From the NCBI RefSeq assembly GCF_018448935.1, contig NZ_RCWC01000006.1, positions 62,001 through 126,000 of the forward strand: DNA of 64,000 nucleotides. Reading direction: 5' to 3'. This document shows, in pieces, positions 46,128-55,180 of the stretch. A program made the translations under genes and the position numbers. The DNA is from Photorhabdus noenieputensis. Lineage in GTDB: Bacteria > Pseudomonadota > Gammaproteobacteria > Enterobacterales > Enterobacteriaceae. Within the stretch, counting starts at the first letter, position 1; every line of letters begins with the position of its first letter. The notes beneath the pieces are model-generated. The model searched no databases. It worked only from the letters and a program-made list of their open reading frames with translations, and had not been told where the DNA came from.

Positions 46128-46634
46128 TCAAACATAACTCCTACAACGAGAAAAAGCCAGTCGTAATGCCGAACCAACTTCCTCAGGAGAACTGTCTGCC
46201 GGAATGATGACATAATCTGACTCGACAATACCTTGCCCTGTCCAAAGCTCAAGTTTTTCATGACCATAAGGTTTAATAGTTATGACACCATCTAATAAAC
46301 AAATATTACAACTGTTCATTCTCTTAAATAACTGACGTCTTGAGCGATAGCGATGAAATCCCATCATCTCTGTAACCCACTGATCATACCGTTCTTTTCT
46401 TTTTTCATTGTCTAAAAAATCACCAAGACTCTCATAGGGAATAAATCGACTTTTAGAAAGAGCATTAAAAACTGCACCCCCTAATTTTTCATCAGAAGTA
46501 TCAGGAGATAACATATGGTTACCCCCTAAAAGGTCTAAATTCAGTGAACGATAACCCGAATAACTTGTTATTGAATAAAAATCACCATTAAATACACATC
46601 TGGCATTCCGCCATCGTTTAAAAATCTCACTCAT
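46128..46634 (-). CDS. CDI immunity protein (DUF1436-like), paralogue 1, next to its toxin
   Basis: A 168-residue protein starting at ATG 46632-46634. An upstream in-frame extension lies inside the toxin gene and is not used. It is almost identical to paralogue 3 in its first 100 residues (SEIFKRWRNARCVFNGDFYS, then HMLSPDTSDEKLG) and ends ALRLAFSRCRSYV. It overlaps the stop of the orphan toxin tip by one base (TAATG), as toxin and immunity genes normally do. It should bind and block the EC869-type nuclease. Confidence 0.85.
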   Translation of the reverse strand: MSEIFKRWRNARCVFNGDFYSITSYSGYRSLNLDLLGGNHMLSPDTSDEKLGGAVFNALSKSRFIPYESLGDFLDNEKRKERYDQWVTEMMGFHRYRSRRQLFKRMNSCNICLLDGVITIKPYGHEKLELWTGQGIVESDYVIIPADSSPEEVGSALRLAFSRCRSYV

Positions 46635-47014
46635 TATTTCACCACCGTAATTTTGACACTTACATTTTTCTCTGCACCATAAGTAATGGCTCGGTTGATT
46701 TGCTCCCATTGGTCAGGAGTGGTAGTTTTAGGTATTGCAATTCTCACTTCACGCTTAGATATCATGTTAGCAGTGACATTTACACCTGCTTTTGTTTCAT
46801 CAATGAAACGAATGGTATCATCAATATTTCCTTTTATGGAAATATACAGTTGTTTTGGATTTTTAATTTTTGAAGCAGTACGTGTATCCAATGTTTTTAC
46901 ACTGGTAGCCAAACCTGTTTTTTCATCATAAAAATCAAAAGTCTTAAACCTTTCAGGCAACCGAGAACCTGCTGGCATTTGCGTAGCAACAAAATCCTCA
47001 AAAGGATACCCATA
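46634..47014 (-). pseudogene. Orphan CdiA-type toxin C-terminus (EC869-like nuclease)
   Basis: The frame is open from about 47014 (after an in-frame TAG) to the stop at 46634-46636. It encodes GYPFEDFVATQMPAGSRLPE, FKTFDFYDEKTGLATSVKTL, DTRTASKI, KQLYISIKGNIDDTIRF and a C-terminal KNVSVKITVVK. These match the restriction-endonuclease-like toxin domain at the tip of CdiA of E. coli EC869. There is no VENN pretoxin region, no secretion or TPS domain and no credible start, so it is a cut-off tip. It may still serve as a donor for recombination into a full cdiA gene. Confidence 0.75.
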
Positions 47015-47204
47015 CTATTTCAATCGCAAGACTCCATTGGATAGATCCAGTAAGCAGTAAAAAATTTCCTAATACAACACAAAGACTATCTAAGGTAATA
47101 AAAAAATATATATTTGGTAACATCGGTATGGAAACCGATGTTACCCATTTTTACTACATAGCAATATCGCATATCAATCCAAGATAAAATTAGCTTGATA
47201 TACA

Positions 47205-47741
47205 CTAACTAATAGAATTAAAGAAATTATTGATATCTTCTTTTGATAATCCTCTTATTAGAACACTTACAATATTTTCATCATCGTCCAATCCCAACCA
47301 CAAAGAGTTGCTACATTTAATCCAACTGGATAACATACATTTCTCTTTTATGACCAACATTATAGATTCTTGATAAATCAATGCTTTAATCACACAATTG
47401 AATTCATCGATAAAACGATGATTAAAATCATTATTTTCAGTAAATCTCCATATATTCACATCAACTATAGGAAAACCACATTTACTTTCATATGATTCAA
47501 TAAGATAATCATCTGCATATTGAATAAACTCTGGATCAATTATAACCAAAGTAATCGCTGCAATTCTGCCATTACTAGGCAAAATAGCAAACTCTAATAA
47601 ACTCTTCTTATCATCACCAACTCTCCAATATAAAGGAGTTTCGTTTATATTATCAACTAATTGGATATCAATAGGTGTGTAACCATCAATATTAATGATT
47701 ACTTCCTGATCATTTACTGGCTTGATTATTTTCAGCATCAT
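47205..47741 (-). CDS. Putative immunity protein for the adjacent toxin
   Basis: A 178-residue protein (KIIKPVNDQEVIINIDGYTP, ETPLYWRVGDDKKSLLEFAI, FNHRFIDEFNCVIKALIYQE, CSNSLWLGLDDDENIVSVLI, ending EDINNFFNSI). I do not recognise a named family. Its start overlaps the stop of the toxin-like gene 47741-48412, and it is of a size usual for immunity proteins. Two broken relatives lie at 43763-44243 and 52102-52392. It is the only intact copy in the window. Confidence 0.6.
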   Translation of the reverse strand: MMLKIIKPVNDQEVIINIDGYTPIDIQLVDNINETPLYWRVGDDKKSLLEFAILPSNGRIAAITLVIIDPEFIQYADDYLIESYESKCGFPIVDVNIWRFTENNDFNHRFIDEFNCVIKALIYQESIMLVIKEKCMLSSWIKCSNSLWLGLDDDENIVSVLIRGLSKEDINNFFNSIS

Positions 47742-48412
47742 TATTTATACAACGCATGTTTTAATACTGGATAAGGATCTGTAGATCGCTGACTAAATAT
47801 TAACTCCCAACGACCTACTTGCATTTTTTCATTAAACTTCAAACCTTGAGATGATGCATTCTTGATCGCATGTTGAAGACTTGACAACATAGCTTGGCTC
47901 CCTTCTGTTGTGCTGTGTGACAATCCATTACGCGTTAGATATTCCTCCATATGCTTGGTTGCATTTGGGTTAACCCATACAACTTTTCCATTTACCGTCA
48001 TCTCAAACGATTTTGGTATTGATGTTCCAGGAATTGCAGGCTGTGTTGCTTTTATAGAATCCCATACTGTTCCTGACTTACTAATATCACGCTTAATTTC
48101 ATTCAACAATATCCTTGTTTCAGGGGCATTTTTAGCTTTAACCGCAACTTTAAGTTTTTCAATGATTTTTACTGATAACTTCCCACTAGGAATAACACTG
48201 AGCGTAGCAAGAAGATAATCTTCCAATTTCTCTGCATCATAAAATCCTTTCGCTGCACCAATGACAGGAATATAATCCATAACTGCTAACGCGGCTTGTT
48301 GACGAGCTTCCACACGAATTAAAGCCTCTTTATCACCATCCATAGCAGCCAACATATCTTTTTGGTTTTCCAACGCTAACTGAGTAAACTGATGATCTAT
48401 ACCCGTAATCAT
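47741..48412 (-). CDS. Polymorphic toxin C-terminal region (pretoxin plus toxin domain)
   Basis: A 223-residue fragment of a large polymorphic toxin. Residues 30-95 ([20 protein letters not shown], then [20 protein letters not shown]) are like the pretoxin TG linker region of CDI and Rhs effectors. The C-terminal domain ([69 protein letters not shown], ending PVLKHALYK) looks like a small RNase of the BECR type, which is a guess. No secretion domain is present. The upstream end meets an IS630 copy at about 48415, which probably removed the rest. Confidence 0.6.
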   Translation of the reverse strand: MITGIDHQFTQLALENQKDMLAAMDGDKEALIRVEARQQAALAVMDYIPVIGAAKGFYDAEKLEDYLLATLSVIPSGKLSVKIIEKLKVAVKAKNAPETRILLNEIKRDISKSGTVWDSIKATQPAIPGTSIPKSFEMTVNGKVVWVNPNATKHMEEYLTRNGLSHSTTEGSQAMLSSLQHAIKNASSQGLKFNEKMQVGRWELIFSQRSTDPYPVLKHALYK

Positions 48413-48421
48413 TGAAGATGC

Positions 48422-49040
48422 TTGATTTTATCCGAAATGGAGATCATTATCCTCGCTATGAAAATATTTATTACATCAGAACAAAAAGTCAAACTTGAAC
48501 GTCTTCACGACACCACTCGTGATGGTCAGGTACGAGACAGAATAAAAGCTATCCTTCTGGCTTCTGAAGGGTGGAGTTCTGTGATGATCGCCCAGGCATT
48601 GCGACTCCATCAGACCACCGTTGACCGCCATATCAGTGATTACCTTAATCAAGGTAAACTTAAATCTGACAATGGAGGGTCTGATAGTTTGCTTTCCCGA
48701 GAACAAACTGATTTTTTAATCAATCATTTATCTCAACATCTTTTCCATCACACCCATGAAATCGTGGCCTATATTGCTCAGCTCTGGAAGATTACCTTTA
48801 GCATTCCCGGCATGAATAAATGGCTACACCGTCAGGGTTTTTCTTATAAAAAACCGACCGGCGTGCCACACAAGTTCAACGCGGAGCAGCAGCGGGCCTT
48901 TATGGAAACCTACGGGAAACTCAAGCAGGAAGCCGGAGACCATGAGCCTATCCTGTTCATTGATGGCGTCCATCCCACGCAGGGGACCAAACTCGCTTAT
49001 GGCTGGATGCGAAAAGGGCAGAAAACCGCAGTGAAAACCA
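48422..49040 (+). mobile_element. IS630-family transposase, 3' truncated
   Basis: The frame from about 48458 (KIFITSEQKVKLERLHDTTR) encodes a helix-turn-helix domain (SSVMIAQALRLHQTTVDRHI), a second DNA-binding part (FSIPGMNKWLHRQGFSYKKP) and the start of the DDE domain (EPILFIDGVHPTQGTKLAYG, then WMRKGQKTAVKTT). This is the IS630 layout. After about residue 197 the sequence leaves the family (at about 49040) and passes directly into a PseG-like gene remnant. The last third of the transposase and the right inverted repeat are missing, so the element is dead. Confidence 0.8.
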
Positions 49041-49043
49041 CGT

Positions 49044-49502
49044 ATTATAGTAAAAGTTATTACAGGCCCGGCTTATCCTTTTACCCAAGAATTAAATTAT
49101 TTCTTAAATTTTGGAGATTATAAAAATATTCAATGGATAAATAATATTAAGACCGGTATGTCCCAACATATGTTGGCTGCTGATATTACAATCAGTTCTA
49201 ATGGAAGAACAGTATATGAACTAGCCGCATTAGGTATTCCATCTATATCAATTTCTGCAAACAAACGAGAAAATTTGCATCATTTTTCTAATACAGTAGG
49301 TTTTTTCAAATTAGGTTTACATAATAATATTTCTGATGATGTTTTTATAAATTCTATTATAAAAATATTTAATTATGAAACCAGATTGAAAATTCATAGA
49401 CAAACAATGTGTTTAGATATAAAGACCGGAAAAGAAAGAATAATAAAAATCATTTTTAAACTCCTCAATAATCACACTCCAGAAAATTATTTCTCAATAT
49501 AA
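49044..49502 (+). pseudogene. PseG-like sugar hydrolase/glycosyltransferase, C-terminal remnant
   Basis: In-frame from the IS junction, the sequence runs VKVITGPAYPFTQELNYFLN, WINNIKTGMSQHMLAADITI, SSNGRTVYELAALGIPSISI and SANKRENLHHFSNTVGFFKL. This is the C-terminal half of PseG/SpsG-like proteins (GT-B fold), which remove UDP or transfer sugars in pseudaminic or related acid synthesis. The N-terminal half was lost to the IS630 event. An internal ATG at 49158 is not a real start. Confidence 0.7.
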
Positions 49503-49533
49503 AAATAATTTTAATTACTTAAGGTTAGTAAAT

Positions 49534-50381
49534 ATGCCAAATAAAGATTAATTATTACAATTTAATAAAGATGGATATATTATTAAACCTATCTTATCAG
49601 AATCTAAAATTGATCTATACTTAAATATAATACATAATCATATCAAAAAAATAATGATAAGATGTTTAATATTCAATTTATTCAACCCAAAATGGCAATT
49701 AAGGGAATTCAATCAATTATTAATAATAATAAAATTATTGAGATTTGTAGCCATTTATTAAAAGGTGGAGACATCATACTTGATGGTGCCTCATTATTCT
49801 ACGCAAATAAAGGGGTTGACTACCGTCAAGGCTGGCATCGTGATGTAATACAAATTCCTGATGAAGAAATTCTCGACTCATGGTATTCAGATAAGCATTT
49901 CCATAATAATATTCAAATAAACATACCGTTATATAAAGATGAATGTTTATGGTTTGTAAAAGGTAGCCATATTCGTAATTTTAATAATATAGAAAAAGCA
50001 TTATTTTCTGGTTCAAAAAAAATAGCCCCAATGAAATCGCCTGACATTAATATCGGTGAAAAAATCATACTAAATCCAGGAGAAGCTATCTTTTATAATA
50101 ATTTGGCAATACATAGAGGATATGGTGGCATACTGAAACATAATCGCGCAACAATACAATTGGGTTACCATACTAATAGATGTGAACCCACATGTCACTT
50201 CGGTGTAATGGATTATAAGAAATTTGATGAAGATTATATTAACTCGCTTGATTTAGAAGTAAAAAACATGTTATATAATCATATATTGGAACGAAAAAAA
50301 TGGGATAAATCAGAATTTTATTATAATCTTCACCAAGATTTTATTAAGAAAGAATTCGATATAAACATATTGGGAAAATAA
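49534..50381 (+). pseudogene. Phytanoyl-CoA dioxygenase (PhyH) family, broken at the 5' end
   Basis: An ATG at 49534 gives MPNKD and a stop, then the same frame continues as LLQFNKDGYIIKPILSESKI, a normal PhyH start. At a poly-A run near 49640-49650 one base is missing, and the frame shifts to KMFNIQFIQPKMAIKGIQSI. The remaining 239 residues are intact: the iron ligand pair in GWHRDVIQIPDEE, INIPLYKDECLWFVKGSH, and the distal His in FYNNLAIHRGYGG. Fe(II)/2-oxoglutarate dioxygenases of this family hydroxylate sugars or lipids. As it stands the gene needs a start at 49662, which lacks a ribosome binding site. Confidence 0.7.
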
Positions 50382-50382
50382 A

Positions 50383-51396
50383 ATGAAAAAAACAATAAAA
50401 TGGGGCATTATTGGTTGTGGTGATGTCACTGAAGTAAAAAGTGGCCCTGCGTTTTATAAATTAGATAATTCTGAATTAGTTGCAGTAATGCGGCGCAACG
50501 CTAATTTAGCAGAGGATTTTGCTAAGAGGCATAATGTCCCTAAATGGTATTCTGACGCTAATTCACTGATTAATGACAAAGACATTGATGCAGTATATAT
50601 TGCAACACCGCCCTCTACACATAAAGAATATACCATTTTAGCGGCTAAAGCCGGTAAAGCAATATATGTAGAAAAACCTATGGCATTAACATTCGAAGAA
50701 TGTAATGAGATGATCGCGACTTGTAAATCCCAAAATGTTCCCTTATTTGTAGCTTATTACAGAAGAGCATTGCCAAGATTTTTAAAGATCAAAGAATTAA
50801 TTGAGTCAGGCGCGATAGGAACACCAAGAATTGTAAGTTGTATACTTTACAGAGAGACAGAGCAATGTTACCAAGATCCTCATCATTTACCTTGGGTTGT
50901 TAATCCAGAAATTTCCGGTGGTGGGTTATTTGTTGATTTAGCATGTCATACTCTTGATATATTAGACTTTCTTTTAGGAAAGATTATTTCTGTCAAAGGA
51001 CATGCAAATTCACAAGGGAATGCTTATCCCGCTGAAGATTGTGTATCAATGTCATTTATGTTTGAAAATAATATTCAAGGTGTGGGTATATGGAATTTTG
51101 TGTCGAACTCTAGAGGAGATAATGTTGAAATAATTGGTACTAAAGGAAAAATATCTTTCTCTACATTTGGAAATTCAGCCATTTCATATTATGACGAAAA
51201 TAATAAATTACACCAATTTAATATTGATAATCCAAAGCATATAGAGATGCCATTGATTAACACTATCATTAATGAATTACAAGGAAAAGGATTTTGCCCA
51301 TCAACAGGAGAATCAGGCTCACGAACCAGTTGGGTAATAGACCAAGTATTAAAAGATTATAGAATGAAGAATTATTTACAATATAAAAATGAATAA
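50383..51396 (+). CDS. Gfo/Idh/MocA family oxidoreductase
   Basis: A 337-residue NAD(P)-dependent sugar oxidoreductase. The Rossmann motif is IKWGIIGCGDVTEVKSGPAF, then AVYIATPPSTHKEYTILAAK and AGKAIYVEKPMALTFEEC, containing the catalytic Lys of the EKP motif. The C-terminal domain has GGGLFVDLACHTLDILDFLL with the conserved His. Such enzymes oxidise or reduce sugar hydroxyls at C3 or C4. It begins 2 bases after the dioxygenase stop, so both formed one unit, probably with the PseG-like gene, for surface-sugar modification. AT content is high, like the window's first glycosyltransferases. Confidence 0.88.
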   Translation: MKKTIKWGIIGCGDVTEVKSGPAFYKLDNSELVAVMRRNANLAEDFAKRHNVPKWYSDANSLINDKDIDAVYIATPPSTHKEYTILAAKAGKAIYVEKPMALTFEECNEMIATCKSQNVPLFVAYYRRALPRFLKIKELIESGAIGTPRIVSCILYRETEQCYQDPHHLPWVVNPEISGGGLFVDLACHTLDILDFLLGKIISVKGHANSQGNAYPAEDCVSMSFMFENNIQGVGIWNFVSNSRGDNVEIIGTKGKISFSTFGNSAISYYDENNKLHQFNIDNPKHIEMPLINTIINELQGKGFCPSTGESGSRTSWVIDQVLKDYRMKNYLQYKNE

Positions 51397-51724
51397 ATCG
51401 GTTTTAGGGGGAAATAAAAACCAAATATATATGAGCTTATTAAAAATATCGGAAGTTAATAAATTATCTAAAAGACTTTATTAACTTCTTTTTAATCAGT
51501 TTGAACGTTTTTCTATTTAGCTATAATTTCGTCTTCGATATTATTCGTAGGCTGCATAATTCACGAGTGGTATTCAGGCCGGAAACTAATAATGAATGAG
51601 TCTACTATTATTACTTAATTCTCTATCAGACAAATGCCTGATAAATAAAGTTTCCATACTTATTGAACTAGTCTAAATTAGCATCCTCCAAGATATTGAT
51701 TGAAATTAAGTTAAGTGTTTAATT
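51397..51724. other. Leader of duplication copy B
   Basis: From about 51478 the sequence is the same as 43040-43270. It has no gene. Before it, 51397-51477 shows nothing recognisable. Confidence 0.5.
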
Positions 51725-51931
51725 ATGAGAGGCTATATGAAAACTGTGTCTAAACATCCTAAAATCACTCATTTTTCACCTGAGAAAAAACCAATCGGAG
51801 TATTTGGCAAATCCTCAAAGAAACTCAGACCAATTGGTACATTGGCAGGCAAAATGTCAGTACCGACAGAAGAAGAGTTTTCCAAATATGATCTAGAAAT
51901 TCAGGCTATATCTGGAGGAGAAGACAAGTAA
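51725..51931 (+). CDS. Small antitoxin-like protein (copy B)
   Basis: A 68-residue protein differing from copy A (43386-43592) at only a few positions (for example FGKSS for FGESS and VPTEEEF for VPIEEEF). Conservation starts at the Met of KTVSKHPKITHFSP, so translation may begin there. The toxin after it is broken in the same way as in copy A, so the defect came before the duplication. The open frame of the antitoxin has been kept in both copies. Confidence 0.55.
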   Translation: MRGYMKTVSKHPKITHFSPEKKPIGVFGKSSKKLRPIGTLAGKMSVPTEEEFSKYDLEIQAISGGEDK

Positions 51932-52079
51932 ATAAGCTTTCTCTTAGATACACATATTCTTCTTTGGTATTTAATTGAACTTAAAAAATTATCAGGCTAA
52001 ATACTTGATATTTTGAGACATCCTGATAATGAGATTTATTTTAGTGCAGAGATTACTCATGAAATAGCATTAAAGAAAT
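51932..52079 (+). pseudogene. PIN-domain (VapC-like) toxin remnant, copy B
   Basis: Same as copy A: LLDTHILLWYLIELKKLSG, a stop, then ILDILRHPDNEIYFSAEITH, ending where the opposing immunity relic begins. Both disabling changes are shared with copy A. Confidence 0.7.
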
Positions 52080-52101
52080 TATTGATATCTTCTTTCGATA
52101 A

Positions 52102-52392
52102 TTATTTTATTAGGACACTAATAATATTTCCCTCATCATCAAGTCCTAACCACAAAGAATGACTGCATTTAACCCAACTGGATAATTTATATTTCTCTTT
52201 TATTATCAACCTAATAGCCTCCTGATAAATATCTACTTTAATCACACAATTAAACTCATCAATAAAGCAATAACTAAAATGATTACCTTCACTTAATTCC
52301 CATTGATTCATATCAACTATAGGAAAGCCAAATGTATTTTTATTCGATGGAGCAAAATCAGGATTTATCGCAACTAACGTAATTGCTGCCAT
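52102..52392 (-). pseudogene. Immunity-gene relic, copy B
   Basis: The frame keeps the C-terminal half of the 47205-47741 type protein (AAITLVAINPDFAPSNKNTF, FIDEFNCVIKVDIYQEAIRL, CSHSLWLGLDDEGNIISVLI) and stops where the intact gene has a Gly codon, at 52102-52104. The N-terminal 85 residues are absent, with unrelated sequence joined at about 52395. Confidence 0.7.
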
Positions 52393-52470
52393 TCAATGCT
52401 CCCATCTATGGCCGCCTGCTAGGTTGTGTTAAATCCTTGGGCAACAGCACTGACTCTGGCATACCTTAGC

Positions 52471-52821
52471 CTATAAGCCACATGGTGTACCTTGATGAAA
52501 AATCAGCCGCCAATTATGTTCATCAGAAAATACCCAAGTTGATGTCCTCAGTGCAACATGACTACCGTCCTGGTTGTGAGTTCTGTAAAGTAAAATAACG
52601 CACATTTCTCCCACTACCGTCAGCCGGAAGTCAGAACTTACAATGCAATTAGTGCTATTTTCAGCTATCAGGGCGTCAATCGTTTCACTATGACCGACTA
52701 AGTAACCTGAGCGAGTTATTTCGAGAAAATCAGGATGAAGGATTTTATCAAGCCATGCTCTGTCATGCCGCCGGACGTCGTGAAGGCTGCATTCCAAAGA
52801 TGTTATTGTTTCAAGCAGCAT
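52471..52821 (-). CDS. DUF4440/SnoaL-like (NTF2 fold) protein
   Basis: A 116-residue protein with GGAG 9 bases before its ATG. It shows the DUF4440 pattern: SLECSLHDVRRHDRAWLDKI, LHPDFLEITRSGYLVGHSET, then VSSDFRLTVVGEMCVILLYR and HVALRTSTWVFSDEHNWRLI, ending in FHQGTP. These NTF2-like proteins are small cone-shaped folds with varied roles (enzyme or ligand binding). The gene is complete. It lies between the decayed island and the tyrP region, with no operon partner. Confidence 0.82.
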   Translation of the reverse strand: MLLETITSLECSLHDVRRHDRAWLDKILHPDFLEITRSGYLVGHSETIDALIAENSTNCIVSSDFRLTVVGEMCVILLYRTHNQDGSHVALRTSTWVFSDEHNWRLIFHQGTPCGL

Positions 52822-52875
52822 ACATATGCTCCTGCATAGATATAGATACTCAAATTTGCACCAAAAGATGACATT

Positions 52876-53073
52876 TTAAATCTGGAATAACAAGGCATTC
52901 GATACTTTACGCACCAGTTCATTAATATCTGGCAAAGTTAAGCAACGCGATAAAAAAGTTAAGCAACGGGATAAATAAGGCTGTATTAGTTTTTCCCTTG
53001 CTGATCGGGAAAGGCTCTCAGAGCCTTCAAATTGAATATGATGAACGGTATGACAAACAGTTATTCTTTCCAT
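52876..53073 (-). CDS. Hypothetical 65-residue ORF
   Basis: The frame reads MERITVCHTVHHIQFEGSES and ends LPDINELVRKVSNALLFQI. A short internal duplication (a TTAAGCAACGCG/GGATAAA unit twice) gives the repeated LSRCLT. No good ribosome binding site is seen. It might be a decayed gene or a small protein; I do not recognise it. Confidence 0.25.
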   Translation of the reverse strand: MERITVCHTVHHIQFEGSESLSRSAREKLIQPYLSRCLTFLSRCLTLPDINELVRKVSNALLFQI

Positions 53074-53376
53074 TGATAATTTTTATTTCACCATGCGTTA
53101 ATTGTTAAAATAATGAATAACGTCTTATTTTAATTAGCAATCCAGATTAAAATAAAAAACTTTCTTATTTAAGTGTGAATAAAGTCTGGTTTTTTAAATA
53201 CTTAATAGAATAAATAACTTTTTATATTTAACGAAATACATAATTTACGATCATGCAAAAACACAATTGTAATTATTTATTTACACTAAGTGTAACCTTA
53301 ATTTGACATAAATAAATTAATCCTTTAGCCTGCCTTTCCATAACGATTTCAATCAGTTCAGAAACTAGGGGAAAGC
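53074..53376 (+). promoter_or_regulatory. tyrP control region with TyrR boxes
   Basis: This AT-rich region holds a strong TyrR box at 53268-53285 (TGTAAT-N6-TTTACA) and a weaker one at 53291-53308 (TGTAAC-N6-TTGACA), centred 23 bases apart. E. coli tyrP has the same paired strong and weak boxes. TTGACA at 53303-53308 may also be the -35 element. The ribosome binding site AGGGG lies 8 bases before the GTG at 53377. Confidence 0.75.
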
Positions 53377-54582
53377 GTGAAGAATCGTACTCTTGGCAGT
53401 ATTTTTATCGTAGCGGGCACGACAATTGGCGCAGGAATGCTGGCGATGCCGCTGGCAGCAGCCGGTGTCGGTTTTGGAACAACCTTCGTGATGTTAGTCG
53501 CTCTTTGGGTTTTGATGAGCTATACCGCTTTATTGCTGGTGGAAGTTTATCAATACAGCCCGGCCGATACGGGACTGGGAACGCTGGCAAAACGTTATCT
53601 TGGTCGAGGAGGACAATGGCTCACCGGTTTCAGTATGCTCTTCCTCATGTATGCCCTGACAACCGCTTATATCAGTGGTGCCGGTGAATTGCTGTCAGGC
53701 AGCCTCTCTTTATGGCTGGATAAACCTATTCCTGTCTCATTTGGCGTACTGATTTTCACCCTTGTCGCAGGTTGTGTTGTCACTATCGGCACTCAATCTG
53801 TCGATATGATTAATCGCCTGTTATTTACGGCAAAAATCATCTTCCTGGTTATTATGCTGACCGTCATGATGCCCCACATCAAAAGCACTAACCTGATGTC
53901 AATGCCTTTGGAACAAGGTTTGGTATTATCCGCTATTCCCGTGGTATTCACCTCTTTTGGTTTTCACGGCAGTGTGCCAAGTATCGTGAATTATATGGGG
54001 GGCGATACCCGTAAGTTACGCAAAATATTTGTTATCGGTAGTGCTATCCCATTAACTGCCTATATCTTATGGCAATTAGCCACACTGGGTGCCATCTCTT
54101 CTCATACTTTTGTCGGGATCTTAGCGGAACAATCAGGGCTGAATGGGCTGTTAAAAGCGGTGAGAGAGGTTGTCGCGACGCCTCGTGTAGAGCTTGCTGT
54201 CCGCCTGTTTGCCGATTTGGCGCTGGCAACCTCATTTCTTGGGGTCTCCTTAGGTTTGTTTGATTACATGGCAGATCTGTTCAAACGCCGTAATAATGCG
54301 ACAGGCCGCCTGCAAACCGGCATCATTACTTTTGTTCCCCCACTACTTTGCTCTTTGTACTATCCAAACTTTGTTATGGCGTTAACTTTCGCCGCGGTAG
54401 CACTGTCCATTCTCGCCCTGTTACTGCCCTCCATGCTGGCATGGCGCAGCCGTCAAATTGAGCAAAGAGACTATCGGGTAAAAGGCGGAAAACCCGCTTT
54501 GATTCTGATATTTCTTTGCGGAATTACGGTAATTACTATCCAAATAGGTATTGTCAGTGGTTTACTGCCAGAAGTGGGTTAA
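53377..54582 (+). CDS. tyrP: Tyrosine-specific transporter TyrP
   Basis: A 401-residue inner-membrane permease of the aromatic amino acid transporter family with about 11 transmembrane segments. The start is GTG. The N-terminus ([20 protein letters not shown]) and the stretch [20 protein letters not shown] are nearly the same as in E. coli TyrP, as are [20 protein letters not shown] and [20 protein letters not shown]. It imports tyrosine by proton symport and should be repressed by TyrR with tyrosine through the boxes upstream. A hairpin TGTCCGCA/TGCGGACA follows at 54597-54622. Confidence 0.93.
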   Translation: MKNRTLGSIFIVAGTTIGAGMLAMPLAAAGVGFGTTFVMLVALWVLMSYTALLLVEVYQYSPADTGLGTLAKRYLGRGGQWLTGFSMLFLMYALTTAYISGAGELLSGSLSLWLDKPIPVSFGVLIFTLVAGCVVTIGTQSVDMINRLLFTAKIIFLVIMLTVMMPHIKSTNLMSMPLEQGLVLSAIPVVFTSFGFHGSVPSIVNYMGGDTRKLRKIFVIGSAIPLTAYILWQLATLGAISSHTFVGILAEQSGLNGLLKAVREVVATPRVELAVRLFADLALATSFLGVSLGLFDYMADLFKRRNNATGRLQTGIITFVPPLLCSLYYPNFVMALTFAAVALSILALLLPSMLAWRSRQIEQRDYRVKGGKPALILIFLCGITVITIQIGIVSGLLPEVG

Positions 54583-54637
54583 TTAGCAGTCGAAACTGTC
54601 CGCATCAGAAATGGTGCGGACAAAACACAAAAGTAAA

Positions 54638-55180
54638 TTAGAAATTCAAACCGGCACCGATATAAAATCCGTCAGCCAATTTGTTATCTCTATTTCCTTC
54701 TTTCCCTCTCATGTTCATAACCCGATAACCGGCATCCACCGTCAACGGTTTAAATACAGTAAAACGTAAACCACCCGCAGCCTCAGCATAAGAATTAATA
54801 CCCGAAGTTAATCTGGATGGCGCACCGTAAACTTCACCGTACAGAGTTAAAGAGGGCATAACAGCCCAACTCAAACCCACACCTGCCGCTAATGCCTCAC
54901 CATTTTTCCCATCTTTAGGGGATAAATAGAGAGCCTTACCGCCAATGCTGGCCGTCAATGGACCGACAGGCAGGCTAAATGCGGTTCCCAAACTTCCTAA
55001 CTGCCCGTTATGATCACTACGTGCCCAGTTACCATTGAAAGATAAGCCAGCACTGTTATCACCAATTGCCGCAGAAGTATTGGTGAAATGGCGACCAGCC
55101 TGAACATTCACGGAAATTGCATTCGCAGACTCAGCCATGAACAACAAACTGGTTGCTACCGCAGCAAGGTAAATCTTCAT
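54638..55180 (-). CDS. yfaZ: YfaZ family outer membrane protein
   Basis: A 180-residue protein with a signal peptide (MKIYLAAVATSLLFMAESAN, cut after ANA) and an amphipathic beta-strand pattern that ends in Phe (DGFYIGAGLNF), as expected for an outer membrane barrel. It matches YfaZ: SVNVQAGRHFTNTSAAIGDN, SLPVGPLTASIGGKALYL, then YGEVYGAPSRLTSGINSYAE and LTVDAGYRVMNMRG. Function unknown. It converges with tyrP. In E. coli yfaZ also lies near the men operon. Confidence 0.9.
   Translation of the reverse strand: MKIYLAAVATSLLFMAESANAISVNVQAGRHFTNTSAAIGDNSAGLSFNGNWARSDHNGQLGSLGTAFSLPVGPLTASIGGKALYLSPKDGKNGEALAAGVGLSWAVMPSLTLYGEVYGAPSRLTSGINSYAEAAGGLRFTVFKPLTVDAGYRVMNMRGKEGNRDNKLADGFYIGAGLNF

Larger units (their letters stand above)
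51478..52300. repeat. Large direct duplication, copy B
   Basis: This copy lacks the 107-base extra segment of copy A but otherwise aligns to it through the antitoxin, the broken PIN gene and the immunity relic. The two direct copies enclose the toxin/immunity and sugar-gene region 44-51.4 kb. Confidence 0.8.

Noticed and set aside
45301..46690. Repeated spacers between immunity genes considered as attachment sites
   Set aside because: They share toxin-end codons and hairpins with the neighbouring genes, so gene duplication explains them.
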